This document shows, in pieces, positions 56,206 to 64,000 of a stretch of DNA of 64,000 bases. Every line of letters begins with the position of its first letter. Positions within the stretch are counted from its first letter, which is position 1. A program made the position numbers and the translations under genes. Origin of the DNA: Hyphomicrobiaceae bacterium (GTDB taxonomy: Bacteria > Pseudomonadota > Alphaproteobacteria > Rhizobiales > Hyphomicrobiaceae); NCBI GenBank assembly GCA_022842785.1, contig JALHOW010000011.1, forward strand, positions 1-64,000, given 5' to 3'. The notes beneath the pieces were generated by a model. That model saw only the letters and a program-made list of their open reading frames with translations, did no database searches and was not told the DNA's origin.

Positions 56206-57219
56206 GTGGCGGACTATGAGACATTCGAGCTTGGGCCTGTGGCACTGCAGCGCGGATTGACGCTGCCGAAGACCCATCTCGCTTACAAGACCTACGGCCA
56301 GCTCGCGGCGGACAAGTCGAATGTCATTCTCTACCCAACATCCTACGCGGCGCATCACACCGACATCGATTGGTTGATCGGGCGGGATCGCGTGCTCGAT
56401 CCCGAACGCTATTTCATCATCATTCCTAACCAGCTCGGCAACGGGCTCTCGTCGTCGCCGAGCAATCTCGTGGAGCCGTTCGGCGCCGGGCGCAGTCCTG
56501 TGTTCACACACTGGGACAATGTGCACGCGCAGGAGCGACTGCTGCGTGAGCGCTTTGGCATCACGAAGCTGGCGCTCGCCTATGGCTGGTCGATGGGCGG
56601 CCAGCAGGCTCTGCATTGGGGCGCGATCTTTCCCGAGCGCGTGGAGCGCATCTGCGCCGTTTGTACGTCGGCGCGGACGAGCCCGCACAACAAGGTCTTT
56701 CTCGAGGGGATCCGGGCCATTCTCAAAAGCGACGCCGGCTATCGAGACGGTCGCTTCGTTGTGCGGCCGGTCGAGGCGCTGCGCGCGTTCTCGCGCGTTT
56801 ACGCCGGCTGGGCGATGAGTCAGGCGTTCTATCGTGAGAAGCTCTGGGCAACGGTTGGCTTCACCTCGCTCGAGGACTATCTGGTGCGCGCCTGGGAGGG
56901 GAACTATCTGCGCCGCGCCGCCGAGGATCTGCTCTCGATGATCGAGACCTGGTACCAGTCGGACATCTCCGACAACGCAATCTACGGCGGCAATCTGGAG
57001 GGCGCGCTCGGTGCCATCAGGGCGCGTGCGATCATCATGCCGTCGACGACGGATCTCTACTTCACCGTTGCCGATGGGGAAGCCGAGACGCGGCTCATGC
57101 CCAACGCCGAGTTCCGGCCTATCGAGTCCATCTGGGGCCACCGTGCCGGCAATCCCGTGCAGTGTGCTGACGACGAAGCGGTGTTGCGCCGCGCCGTGCA
57201 GGATCTGCTCGCACATTGA
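56206..57219 (+). CDS. Alpha/beta-fold acyltransferase/hydrolase of the MetX family
   Basis: 337 residues related to homoserine O-acetyltransferase. The nucleophile elbow is YGWSMGGQQALHWG, the N-terminal HAYKTYG-type opening reads THLAYKTYGQLAADKSNVIL, and the triad Asp and His lie in STTDLYFTVAD and SIWGHRAGNP. The lid region of true MetX is shortened, so hydrolase or another acyl acceptor is possible. GTG 56206 has GAGGGG upstream. It begins 41 bases after aroQ and may be co-transcribed. Confidence 0.82.
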   Translation: MADYETFELGPVALQRGLTLPKTHLAYKTYGQLAADKSNVILYPTSYAAHHTDIDWLIGRDRVLDPERYFIIIPNQLGNGLSSSPSNLVEPFGAGRSPVFTHWDNVHAQERLLRERFGITKLALAYGWSMGGQQALHWGAIFPERVERICAVCTSARTSPHNKVFLEGIRAILKSDAGYRDGRFVVRPVEALRAFSRVYAGWAMSQAFYREKLWATVGFTSLEDYLVRAWEGNYLRRAAEDLLSMIETWYQSDISDNAIYGGNLEGALGAIRARAIIMPSTTDLYFTVADGEAETRLMPNAEFRPIESIWGHRAGNPVQCADDEAVLRRAVQDLLAH

Positions 57220-57522
57220 CGCAAGCCACTCCAGTAGTGAACATGCTGGCCGGGGGCCGAGCCCTTCGGCAGTCAGCCCGTCGGCTGCCGGATTTGGCCG
57301 CAATTCCTGGCTATCGAGCGCTGCGAAAGATGCGAAAGGTGACGACTCACCAAGAATTTACCTGCGTGTCCCATTGCCCGTCGCGTACCACCGATAGTCT
57401 AATCCTTCCCGAACCCGCCCTTCCGCGGGGGCGTTAACCGAACTGAAGCTCGCAATCCGATGGTGAGACGGCAGCCTGCTGGTCGAGCCAGAGAACCACG
57501 ACACAGAATGAGGAAATCCAGC
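57220..57522. other. Intergenic region upstream of the exported methyltransferase gene
   Basis: About 300 bases with no supported gene. GAGGAAA at about 57510 is the methyltransferase ribosome site. A C/G-rich imperfect hairpin near 57415-57435 may terminate the upstream transcript. Confidence 0.35.
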
Positions 57523-58401
57523 ATGGATAGAGTTCCGACGCGTGCGTCGACGACGGCCACCCGCGTACTGCCGGCAGGCGCCGGATGGTCGGGCAGGGCC
57601 CGCGCAGGCTTGGCAATGGTAGCCGGCGTCCTGCTGGTCGCAACGGCGCTTTCATCCGTCGCGCAGGAGCAGGGCCAGAAGCCCTTTGAACCGCAGGTCG
57701 GACAGGCAGGCAAGGACGTCGTGTGGGTGCCGACGCCTCAGAGCCTCGTCGACAAGATGCTCGAGATCGCGAAGGCAACGCCCAAAGACTACCTGATCGA
57801 TCTCGGCTCGGGCGATGGCCGCACGGTGATCACGGCGGCGAAGAAGGGGATGCGGGCGCACGGCATCGAATACAACCCGCAGATGGTCGAAGTGGCGCAG
57901 AAGGCTGCCAAGGAGGCCGGCGTCACGGACAAGGCCACCTTCGAGAAGGCCGATATTTTCGAGAGCGATTTCTCGAAGGCGCAGATCATCACGATGTTCC
58001 TGCTGCCCTGGATCAACGAGAAGCTGTCGCCGAAACTTCTCGAACTCCCGGTCGGCACGCGCCTCGTGTCGAACACGTTCCAGATGGGCGACTGGCAGGC
58101 CGACGAGACGGCCACCGTCACCGAAGACTGCACGAACTACTGCAAGGCGCTGCTGTGGATCGTACCGGCCAAGGCGGGCGGCACGTGGCAGCTCGGCGAG
58201 GCTGAGCTGAAGCTCGAGCAGAAGTATCAGATGCTGACCGGCACGCTCGGCCCGACCGAGATCAAGGATGGGCGCCTGCTCGGCACTCAGGTCAGCTTCA
58301 CGGTCGGTGATGCCAAGTACACGGGCACGGTCGACGGCAAGAGCATGACGGGCACCGTCAGCGGTGGCCGCAACGGGAGCTGGTCGGCAACGCAGAAATA
58401 G
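57523..58401 (+). CDS. Class I SAM-dependent methyltransferase with N-terminal signal or anchor
   Basis: 292 residues. Methyltransferase motif I is YLIDLGSGDGRTVITAAKKG, followed by GIEYNPQMVEVAQKAAKEAG (acidic ribose-binding residue) and FEKADIFESDF. Unusually, residues 30-50 (GLAMVAGVLLVATALSSVAQ) form a signal peptide or membrane anchor, which would place the enzyme outside the cytoplasm, where SAM is not expected. The C-terminal 80 residues form a small beta-rich domain (TVGDAKYTGTVDGKSMTGTV). ATG 57523 is chosen for its ribosome site; 57508 is possible. The substrate is unknown. Confidence 0.8.
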   Translation: MDRVPTRASTTATRVLPAGAGWSGRARAGLAMVAGVLLVATALSSVAQEQGQKPFEPQVGQAGKDVVWVPTPQSLVDKMLEIAKATPKDYLIDLGSGDGRTVITAAKKGMRAHGIEYNPQMVEVAQKAAKEAGVTDKATFEKADIFESDFSKAQIITMFLLPWINEKLSPKLLELPVGTRLVSNTFQMGDWQADETATVTEDCTNYCKALLWIVPAKAGGTWQLGEAELKLEQKYQMLTGTLGPTEIKDGRLLGTQVSFTVGDAKYTGTVDGKSMTGTVSGGRNGSWSATQK

Positions 58402-58438
58402 GCGCGCGAAGCTCGAATTGCTTCAAATATCAATTGGA

Positions 58439-58472
58439 GGGGCCGGTGCGTGAGCGCCGGCCCTTCTCTTTA
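58439..58472 (+). terminator. Intrinsic terminator after the methyltransferase gene
   Basis: A stem GGGCCG-GCG/CGC-CGGCCC with a two-base bulge and TGAG loop (58440-58463) is followed by TTCTCTTTATT. It lies 38 bases after the stop. Confidence 0.8.
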
Positions 58473-58546
58473 TTGCCGTCTGCAATTTGCCGAGCCGAGA
58501 GCCTTTGATGCCTCCGCGCGTCTAATGCGGCGCGCACGGCGCCCGG

Positions 58547-58783
58547 GTGTTGTTGCGCGCGACGCTGAGCCTGTTGGCGCTGCTCGCTTGGTGCCGGGCG
58601 TGCGCCGATGAACCGGAGGCCTGGAAGAACTTCATCGCTCTCCACTGCTCAGGCACGATTTGTAGCCTTGGCGATTGGATTCTGAAGTTGCCGCCAAGTG
58701 TGTTGTTGAGGCGGTCGCAAAAGCGGTTGCCTCGAGCGTGGGGGAGTGGTCGAATGGAGAATACTAAACGGGGATTTTCATGA
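58547..58783 (+). CDS. Possible small exported protein preceding the GT25-like gene
   Basis: The 78-residue frame begins with a hydrophobic signal-like segment (LLRATLSLLALLAWCRACA) and two further Cys (HCSGTIC). Its stop overlaps the next start (ATGA). No family is recognised, the second half is basic and unstructured, and the start is GTG with no clear ribosome site, so it may be spurious. The rest of 58473-58779 holds nothing else visible. Confidence 0.25.
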   Translation: MLLRATLSLLALLAWCRACADEPEAWKNFIALHCSGTICSLGDWILKLPPSVLLRRSQKRLPRAWGSGRMENTKRGFS

Positions 58784-59604
58784 CGATGCCGCTTCTGCGT
58801 GACACGATCTCTGAATGCATCGTTCTCTGCTATCGGGAAGACATTGGCGACCTGGTCCGCGCGCTAACGCAGACTGGCTTCAGAACCACCGAGCAGCGAG
58901 GCGTCTACAGTCCCGAAGAACTCAAGCGACCGGCGGCTATCCGTTGCTTCATGAACCATCGAGACGCTTGGCGCCGAGCGTCTCAGAGCGATGGCTACAC
59001 GTTGATTTGCGAAGCCGACTTCGTTCCCTGCATGGACCTCGGCTCTCTCCCCGTCTTCTGGCCCATCGATGACCGCCACGCGTGGGGCTATCTTTACCAA
59101 GGCAGCCCGCGCGTTCTCAGTCTGATAGGATCCGAGCGGTACATCAGAGCGCATTGCGCACCTCTGGTCGCCTACATAGTGAATGCACATGTCGCGCGCA
59201 TGATGCTCGAATTCTTTGACGAGACGACAGCTCGTTGGGGCACAGAAACCTACTACAACTTTGAAGCCTTCCTTCAGTGGGATGTGATGGGCAAAGGCGG
59301 TCGCGCCTATATGCCAAGAAAGCATTACGGGGAGCATGGCGGCGCTCCGCAACGCGAGCATAAAGGACGCACGAGCAGAGACGGCGTGCACCGTGCTGAC
59401 AATCTCGTGCGCCCCTTGGCGTTCATGCCCCAATATGCAGCCGGTAGCATGTTGAAGTTTTGGAGCGAGCGGGCCATTGGGCGTGCGCTCGGTCTTGGAC
59501 GTCTTGCAACCGGTCGCTGGATACAAGACACGAACGTGTATTCTCGCGATCTGAAGAAGACGATGGCCATGCAATTGCTCGGTCTTCGTCGGCTCGTCGG
59601 CTAA
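58780..59604 (+). CDS. GT25-like (LPS) glycosyltransferase family protein
   Basis: 274 residues. The first 90 residues resemble the LPS glycosyltransferase-25 family: RCFMNHRDAWRRASQSDGYT aligns with the CxxSHxxxW region, and LICEADFVP with the LIxEDDxxP motif. The second acid of the usual DD pair is kept but the first is Ala (EAD), which may lower metal binding. The rest (TETYYNFEAFLQWDV, YMPRKHYGEHGGA) is specific to a less-known subgroup. GGGGA precedes ATG 58780. It sits in a surface-sugar fragment next to a GT2 stub. Confidence 0.6.
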   Translation: MTMPLLRDTISECIVLCYREDIGDLVRALTQTGFRTTEQRGVYSPEELKRPAAIRCFMNHRDAWRRASQSDGYTLICEADFVPCMDLGSLPVFWPIDDRHAWGYLYQGSPRVLSLIGSERYIRAHCAPLVAYIVNAHVARMMLEFFDETTARWGTETYYNFEAFLQWDVMGKGGRAYMPRKHYGEHGGAPQREHKGRTSRDGVHRADNLVRPLAFMPQYAAGSMLKFWSERAIGRALGLGRLATGRWIQDTNVYSRDLKKTMAMQLLGLRRLVG

Positions 59605-59656
59605 CCGTGCCAGAGCATCAATGTCCGAATGGAGATGAAGTGAAGAGGGGGATGCC

Positions 59657-59758
59657 GTGTCGCCGCTCGTTTCGGTCATCATGCCAACACGGGTTCTCTC
59701 GTATGGCAATCGCTTGATTCATAAGCCCGTGCGCGATCTCAGCCGTACGCCAGCTTAG
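59657..59758 (+). pseudogene. Truncated GT2 glycosyltransferase (N-terminal stub)
   Basis: After GAGGGG, GTG 59657 opens SPLVSVIMPTR, the hallmark first strand of family-2 glycosyltransferases. Similarity ends after 12 codons (about base 59690) and unrelated sequence runs to a stop at 59758. Intact enzymes have 250 or more residues. The break lies next to the tail-fibre module, suggesting a deletion or insertion boundary. Confidence 0.5.
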
Positions 59759-59955
59759 CCATTGGCGTGTTCCTTCGACGAGGCGGGATCTGTAGCGTTC
59801 TCTTCGGTGCATTCGTCGAGTTGCTGGTCGATGAGCGTGAGATAGTGCGAGGCTGTCATCATTCCCGAGTCGCCCGTGTGCGGCGACTTTCCCGCTGCAA
59901 TGACGAGCTGCTTTAGAACGACGATATCCTGATCGGTAAACGTGAGTGTTCGCAT
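59755..59955 (-). CDS. Small hypothetical protein at the end of the tail-fibre module
   Basis: 66 residues, acidic and soluble (LTFTDQDIVVLKQLVIAAGK). GAGGG precedes ATG 59955. It follows the fibre-tip-like gene by 11 bases on the same strand, so it is probably co-transcribed. No family is recognised; small ORFs in this position are common downstream of phage-type fibre genes. Confidence 0.6.
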   Translation of the reverse strand: MRTLTFTDQDIVVLKQLVIAAGKSPHTGDSGMMTASHYLTLIDQQLDECTEENATDPASSKEHANG

Positions 59956-59966
59956 GTTGCCCTCGG

Positions 59967-60782
59967 CTAAGGCGCAGCCATGATGCCGTGCGCAACGAGC
60001 GCAGCAGCGATGTCTGAGGCTGTGGTGGAATGGGCCGCGCGGTTTGCGCCATCGAGTACGATATTGCGCTTGGTGCCGGTGCCGGCCGCAACAGTGCCGA
60101 TCGTCAACGCGTTGCTGGCCCAGCCGATGCTCAGGCGCTCGTAGTTCGACGCGTCCGTGTAGGTGTTATAGATGCGAAATGCCTGAGGGTTGGTGCCGCG
60201 CCGCTGTGCGAGGACGTCGTTCGCATCGCGCGTCACGCTGAGATTGGATCCAATGTTGATGCCGGCTGCTGATCCGGAAAGAGAGAATAGTCCGTTGTTT
60301 CCCCAGGTGTAGTTGCCCCCACCGCCTCGCACATCCAAGACGAAGTTGAACTCATCGTTCATGAACATCGTGGTCGGATTGCCGCTCGGATGCCAGACCA
60401 GTTGAGGCGGACGTCCGCCACCAGCCTGCGCACGGCGAATGCCGAACGTGCCGTTGCCGACACTATCCTTGAAGCGCATCAGCATGGAGTTGGCAGCGCT
60501 CGCTGTGGCGGTGATATCGACGTCGAAAGCCACGAACGCGTCTGCTGCATCGTTCCACGTCTGCGTGATGGCGATGGACGGAGATGGATCGGCAATCGTC
60601 CCGCGTGCGAATGCGTGAGCGCCCGCCCAAGTCTGATCGCGCCCTCGCATGAACGTCTCGATATAGTCGGGCGTGATGTAGCGGTTGACTGGCGTTCCAG
60701 TCGGATCGCGCGTGACGGGGATGCGGTCGGTCGCGTTCGCCGTCGTGCCGTCGGTCAGGTCTTCAATTGCCGTGTCGGTCAT
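59967..60782 (-). CDS. Phage tail-fibre-like protein
   Basis: 271 residues, Gly/Ala/Thr/Asn-rich with many short strands (FAFARGTIADPSPSIAI-type spacing, NGLFSLSGSAAGINIGSNL, TKRNIVLDGANRAAHSTTAS). It opens DTAIEDLTDGTTANATDRIP, a common start for tail-spike and fibre proteins. No enzyme motif. Its start lies 2 bases from the upstream FnIII gene, so it belongs to one four-gene unit. Function as a receptor-binding or tail-tip part is inferred. Confidence 0.55.
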   Translation of the reverse strand: MTDTAIEDLTDGTTANATDRIPVTRDPTGTPVNRYITPDYIETFMRGRDQTWAGAHAFARGTIADPSPSIAITQTWNDAADAFVAFDVDITATASAANSMLMRFKDSVGNGTFGIRRAQAGGGRPPQLVWHPSGNPTTMFMNDEFNFVLDVRGGGGNYTWGNNGLFSLSGSAAGINIGSNLSVTRDANDVLAQRRGTNPQAFRIYNTYTDASNYERLSIGWASNALTIGTVAAGTGTKRNIVLDGANRAAHSTTASDIAAALVAHGIMAAP

Positions 60783-60784
60783 GA

Positions 60785-61213
60785 TCAGGCTCCAGTAGAT
60801 AGCAGGATGCGGCCACCGCTCGTGAGCAAAAGATGGCTGCCGTTGACAAGGAGCAGCGCGTCACCTGCGCCACCCGCATCCACCGGCGTGACGGATTTCG
60901 CGTCGCTGGCCGCGCCCGCGCCAGCGACGTTCACTGCGCGCAACTCGACATCGTATCCTTGATCGTTCGTCAGGCTGGTGAGGGTGAAGTCCGTTGTGCC
61001 GCCTGACGACGTCCACGTGCCACCATCGAGTCGATACTCGATATCGACGATCGCTGCGCCACCATGAGGGGGCAGCGCATGAATTGCGACGTGAGCTTCC
61101 TCGTCACCGGCAACGAGCGACCAGTCGTCGGCATGGACGGCACCGGGCACCGAGGGCGCGGGAGAGGCGAGCGAGGACCTGAGCAGGCCGGCTCTGTGCA
61201 GCATCAGGCTCAT
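60785..61213 (-). CDS. Fibronectin type III-like domain protein
   Basis: 142 residues. The centre is FnIII-like: IVDIEYRLDGGTWTSSGGTT, FTLTSLTNDQGYDVELRAVN and AGAGAASDAKSVTPVDAG. It ends in short hydrophobic strands (LLLVNGSHLLLTSGGRILL). ATG 61213 overlaps the DUF2793 stop (ATGA), so translation is coupled. FnIII modules are frequent in tail proteins. Confidence 0.75.
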   Translation of the reverse strand: MSLMLHRAGLLRSSLASPAPSVPGAVHADDWSLVAGDEEAHVAIHALPPHGGAAIVDIEYRLDGGTWTSSGGTTDFTLTSLTNDQGYDVELRAVNVAGAGAASDAKSVTPVDAGGAGDALLLVNGSHLLLTSGGRILLSTGA

Positions 61214-63021
61214 GCGACATCTCCGAGGGCGCCGGAAGCAACCCATGAATTAGTTGCGATTTTGAGTAGCGCAATGCCCTGCCAGCGGTCCGCGATTTCG
61301 CCTGCGCCGGCGGAGACGCCGTTGACGGTGACGCCTGCCGCGGCCGCAATCGACGTCACGCCTGAGCCGACCTGCACGATGCTGATGATCGTGCCGAGAG
61401 GAAAGGCGGCCGTGCTGTTGGCGGGAATGGTGAGCGTGTTCGCGTCCGCATTGTTCATCGTGACGATGCGGCCCTTGTCTGCGAGGGTGAGTGTGTACGA
61501 TGTGGCGGTCTGCGCGTTGACACCGGGCTCCTGGAGCGCGAGGTCGCGGCCTTCGACATTGAGAATGCCGGCTGCAGTGCGGCCGACGGTGGTGTCCGAT
61601 GCGTGGCCGATGTTGAGGGCGGCGAACTGCGGCGAGGCAGCGGGCGTGAGGCCGGCGACATCGCCCTGCGCGATCGCGAGCAGAGAACGCATCGCCGCGT
61701 AATCGGCGGCAGCAACCAGGCTCGAGCCGTCGGCGCTGAGGCCGAGGCCTGCGGTGCGCATCAGAGCCTGCGTCGCCTGGGCAAGCAGCGTTCGCGCGGC
61801 GTTGGTGATGGCCGCGTCCGCAACATCTCCGGACAGAAGCCAGGCATCGGTTGCGACTTTGAGTAGTGCGACGGCCTGATAGCGGCTGCCGATACTGCCG
61901 TCGCCGCCTGAAACGCCATTGATGGAAACGCCTGTCGCGCCGGCGATCGTCGTCGTGCCTGCTCCGTGCTGAACGACGCTGACGATTGTGCCGATCGGGA
62001 AGGCGACGCCTGCATTGGTCGGGATTGTCAGCGTGTTCGCGGTTGCGTTGCTCATGACGACGAGCCGCCCGCGATCGGCGAGCGTCAGTGTGTAGCTCGT
62101 GCTCGCCTGCGTGTTGATATCGGGATCGAGCGCGCCTTTGCTATCGAGCGCGGATTGCAGACCCGTGATGGTGCCGATGGCCTGCTTGCCGGTGTGGTTG
62201 GCGCGGTCGAAGGCATCGCCCTCGATTGCCTGTGGGTCGTACATGCTCGCCAGCATGTCGCCCCCGCCTGCAGGCGTGGCCCACGCGACATCGCCGTCAT
62301 CGTTCGAGGTCTTGGCGAGGACTTGCCCGGTTGTGCCGCCGCTCGGCAGGCCAGGGTTCTCGATGTCGACGCCGGAGGGGAAGGAAACCTCGCCCGTATC
62401 CTTGTCGATGAGAATGGCTTCGTGCCAGGCGCTGCCGTCGGGGCTCACCTTGAAATGGAAATCATCGTCGCCCGCCGTGCCCATCTCGGCGCGGCCGGAA
62501 TAGTCCGTCTGGAAGAGGAGCGATGCGGTGTCGGCGTCGTCGTCCTTGTTGAGCTTGAGTTGATGGCCGGCACCGGCGTGATTGAACAGCGAGGCCGGCG
62601 AGGAGACAGCGAGGCGGTTCGTCTCGTCTGCGGTGGCATTGATGCCGATGCTGTCGAAGAGCGCATCGCCGCCATCGCCGCCGCCTCCGATCAGGACCCA
62701 GGCGTTGCCGCTCCATGTTCTGAGTGCGCTTTCCTCGACGATCCAGGCGCGCCAGCCAGGACGTGGCGCGAAGAAGGCCCAGCCGCCGTCCTGAAAGGCA
62801 GCCACCTCGAAATCGTGGCCGGACCATGAGCCCGTACTGCCAGTGCCGACGATATGGCGATCGCCATCGGCCGGAGAGTCGGGCGGTGTCGAGCGGTCAC
62901 GATCGATGACGGCAAGGTGCACGAGTGCGTCGAGGGCACGGATAGCCTCGTTGTGCGTCACGTGCTTCTGGGCCTGGGCGGCCATGATGTAGGGAAGGCC
63001 GAGGTTGGGAGTGTCCGCCAT
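61210..63021 (-). CDS. DUF2793 domain protein (tail-fibre/GTA-associated)
   Basis: 603 residues. The first 110 are a DUF2793 domain (TPNLGLPYIMAAQAQKHVTH, DGGWAFFAPRPGWRAWIVEE), typical of alphaproteobacterial phage and gene-transfer-agent tail regions. The rest is a beta-rich shaft with two copies of one module: TSYTLTLADRGRLVVMSNAT and TSYTLTLADKGRIVTMNNAD, each followed by NTLTIP, a FPIGTI/FPLGTI strand and a second strand. No other phage structural gene is present. Confidence 0.88.
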   Translation of the reverse strand: MADTPNLGLPYIMAAQAQKHVTHNEAIRALDALVHLAVIDRDRSTPPDSPADGDRHIVGTGSTGSWSGHDFEVAAFQDGGWAFFAPRPGWRAWIVEESALRTWSGNAWVLIGGGGDGGDALFDSIGINATADETNRLAVSSPASLFNHAGAGHQLKLNKDDDADTASLLFQTDYSGRAEMGTAGDDDFHFKVSPDGSAWHEAILIDKDTGEVSFPSGVDIENPGLPSGGTTGQVLAKTSNDDGDVAWATPAGGGDMLASMYDPQAIEGDAFDRANHTGKQAIGTITGLQSALDSKGALDPDINTQASTSYTLTLADRGRLVVMSNATANTLTIPTNAGVAFPIGTIVSVVQHGAGTTTIAGATGVSINGVSGGDGSIGSRYQAVALLKVATDAWLLSGDVADAAITNAARTLLAQATQALMRTAGLGLSADGSSLVAAADYAAMRSLLAIAQGDVAGLTPAASPQFAALNIGHASDTTVGRTAAGILNVEGRDLALQEPGVNAQTATSYTLTLADKGRIVTMNNADANTLTIPANSTAAFPLGTIISIVQVGSGVTSIAAAAGVTVNGVSAGAGEIADRWQGIALLKIATNSWVASGALGDVA

Positions 63022-63142
63022 GTATGCGCTTTCTGGCCAGCAGGTTGCGCCTCAAAATCTAGCCAGCGTTTGAGCGGCGGGGATAAGGTGGTGGCAACAG
63101 CGCGTGCGATGTGACGCGGCGCGGACATGGGAGGGCGAGAAA

Positions 63143-64000
63143 ATGGCGTACGCGACGGCCGAAGATGGAGTGCGTCTCTACTACGAAGAGACGGGGTCGG
63201 GCCGGACGGTCATCTTCGTCCACGAGTTTGCCGGCGACATGCGGAGCTGGGAACCGCAGATGCGCCACTTCGGCCGCTCATACCGCTGCATCTCGTACAA
63301 CGCGCGCGGCTATCCGCCATCGGACATACCGGCCCAGCACACGAGCTATTCGCAGGCGCGGGCGGCGGACGACATCAAGGCCGTGCTCGATGCGGCAGGC
63401 GCTGACGACGCGCATGTGATCGGACTTTCGATGGGCGGATTTGCGACGCTGCACTTCGGGTTTCGGCATCCGAAGCGCGCGCGATCGCTCTGCGTCGGTG
63501 GTTGCGGCTACGGTGCTGAGCCGGAGCAAAGCGATCGCTTCAAGGAGGAGGCGGAGGCGACCGCGAAGATTCTGCTGAACGGCAGCATGGACGCCTTCGC
63601 CGAGGCGTATGGCCATGGCCCGACACGCGTGCAGTTCGAGAACAAGGATCCGCGCGGTTTCGCCGAGTTCAAGCGGATGCTCGCGGAGCATTCCGCACTC
63701 GGCTCCGCCAACACGCAGCTCGGCGTGCAGCGCGCGCGGCCGTCGCTCTACACGCTCGTAGATGAAATGAAAAAGTTGAAGGTGCCGACGCTCATCATCA
63801 CCGGGGATGAAGATTGGCCGACCCTCATGCCGGGCATCCTGATGAAGCGGAACATATCGTCGTCAGCACTGGCGGTCATGCCGAATGCCGGCCACGCGAT
63901 CAATCTCGAGGATCCCGACGTCTACAACCGGATCGTCAGCGACTTCCTGGCCAGTGTGGAGAGCGGCCGCTGGCCGAACCGCGACCCGCGCTCCATGATC
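63143..64000 (+). CDS. Alpha/beta hydrolase, C-terminus cut by window edge
   Basis: 286 codons are visible with no stop. The catalytic triad is complete: nucleophile Ser in HVIGLSMGGFATLHFG, Asp in LIITGDEDWPTLMP and His in MPNAGHAINLEDP; the oxyanion region is FVHEFAGDMRSW. GGAGGG lies upstream of ATG 63143. Relatives are esterases and C-C hydrolases; no substrate can be named. It is divergent from the DUF2793 gene, with 121 bases between. Confidence 0.85.
   Translation, partial: MAYATAEDGVRLYYEETGSGRTVIFVHEFAGDMRSWEPQMRHFGRSYRCISYNARGYPPSDIPAQHTSYSQARAADDIKAVLDAAGADDAHVIGLSMGGFATLHFGFRHPKRARSLCVGGCGYGAEPEQSDRFKEEAEATAKILLNGSMDAFAEAYGHGPTRVQFENKDPRGFAEFKRMLAEHSALGSANTQLGVQRARPSLYTLVDEMKKLKVPTLIITGDEDWPTLMPGILMKRNISSSALAVMPNAGHAINLEDPDVYNRIVSDFLASVESGRWPNRDPRSMI

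Noticed and set aside
56077-57303. 408-codon reverse frame across the MetX-like gene
   Set aside because: The + strand encodes a complete catalytic triad; the reverse product is Arg-rich and unlike any family.

Overview
The window reads as chromosomal DNA of an alphaproteobacterium, most likely Hyphomicrobiales (Rhizobiales). The base composition is GC-rich by eye. It carries TRAP and Liv-type uptake systems, a divergent katG/oxyR pair, a DUF2793 tail-type protein and one perfect match to the alphaproteobacterial CtrA box (TTAA-N7-TTAAC). The order is inferred from gene content only. Nearly all DNA is coding, and no complete insertion sequence, integrase, rRNA or CRISPR array is visible.

Layout. 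1-6800: surface polysaccharide genes (a sugar-phosphate transferase cut by the window edge, a WecG/TagA glycosyltransferase, a Wzx-like flippase, galE) with remnants of two different sugar acyltransferases, then a GNAT enzyme. 7262-7921: a 1-Cys peroxiredoxin with a clear terminator. 8008-18325: carbon-uptake genes, comprising a complete sugar ABC transporter with an SDR dehydrogenase, a lipocalin-like protein, a class II aldolase/adducin protein and a complete TRAP transporter. 18970-24237: the most unusual locus. A 1007-residue protein built of 125 gapless Thr/Ser-rich octapeptides is followed by a GT41 (O-GlcNAc-transferase type) glycosyltransferase; a CtrA box lies upstream. 24399-29787: formylglycine-generating enzyme, a membrane protein, arylsulfatase, secreted HAD phosphatase and a YiaW/YiaV-type pair. 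29834-34754: an outer-membrane SphA-like protein and a TetR-controlled EmrAB-like efflux pump with two perfect 19-bp operators. 34889-40184: a small secreted protein and a five-gene Liv-type ABC transporter. 40231-41853: an ABC-F ATPase. 42430-48069: a giant exported protein (propeller-like region, five cysteine-containing DUF11-like repeats, Cys/Pro-rich tail) broken by one extra G in a G8 tract, then an exported DUF4892-OmpA protein. 48336-55469: tRNA-Ser(GGA), murA, a DMT exporter, a structured RNA with promoter and terminator (6S-like candidate), katG/oxyR, two long palindromic repeats and a CYTH protein. 55682-59758: aroQ, a MetX-like acyltransferase, an exported methyltransferase, a GT25-like glycosyltransferase and a truncated GT2 stub. 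59755-63021: an isolated tail-fibre-like module (DUF2793, FnIII, fibre tip, small ORF). 63143-64000: an alpha/beta hydrolase cut by the window end.

The genes suggest a free-living heterotroph with broad solute uptake, sulfate-ester hydrolysis, peroxide defence and a varied cell surface that includes decayed and possibly phase-variable loci. The strongest candidate for an undescribed system is the octapeptide protein with its GT41 enzyme, which may be a dedicated glycosylation substrate and its transferase.
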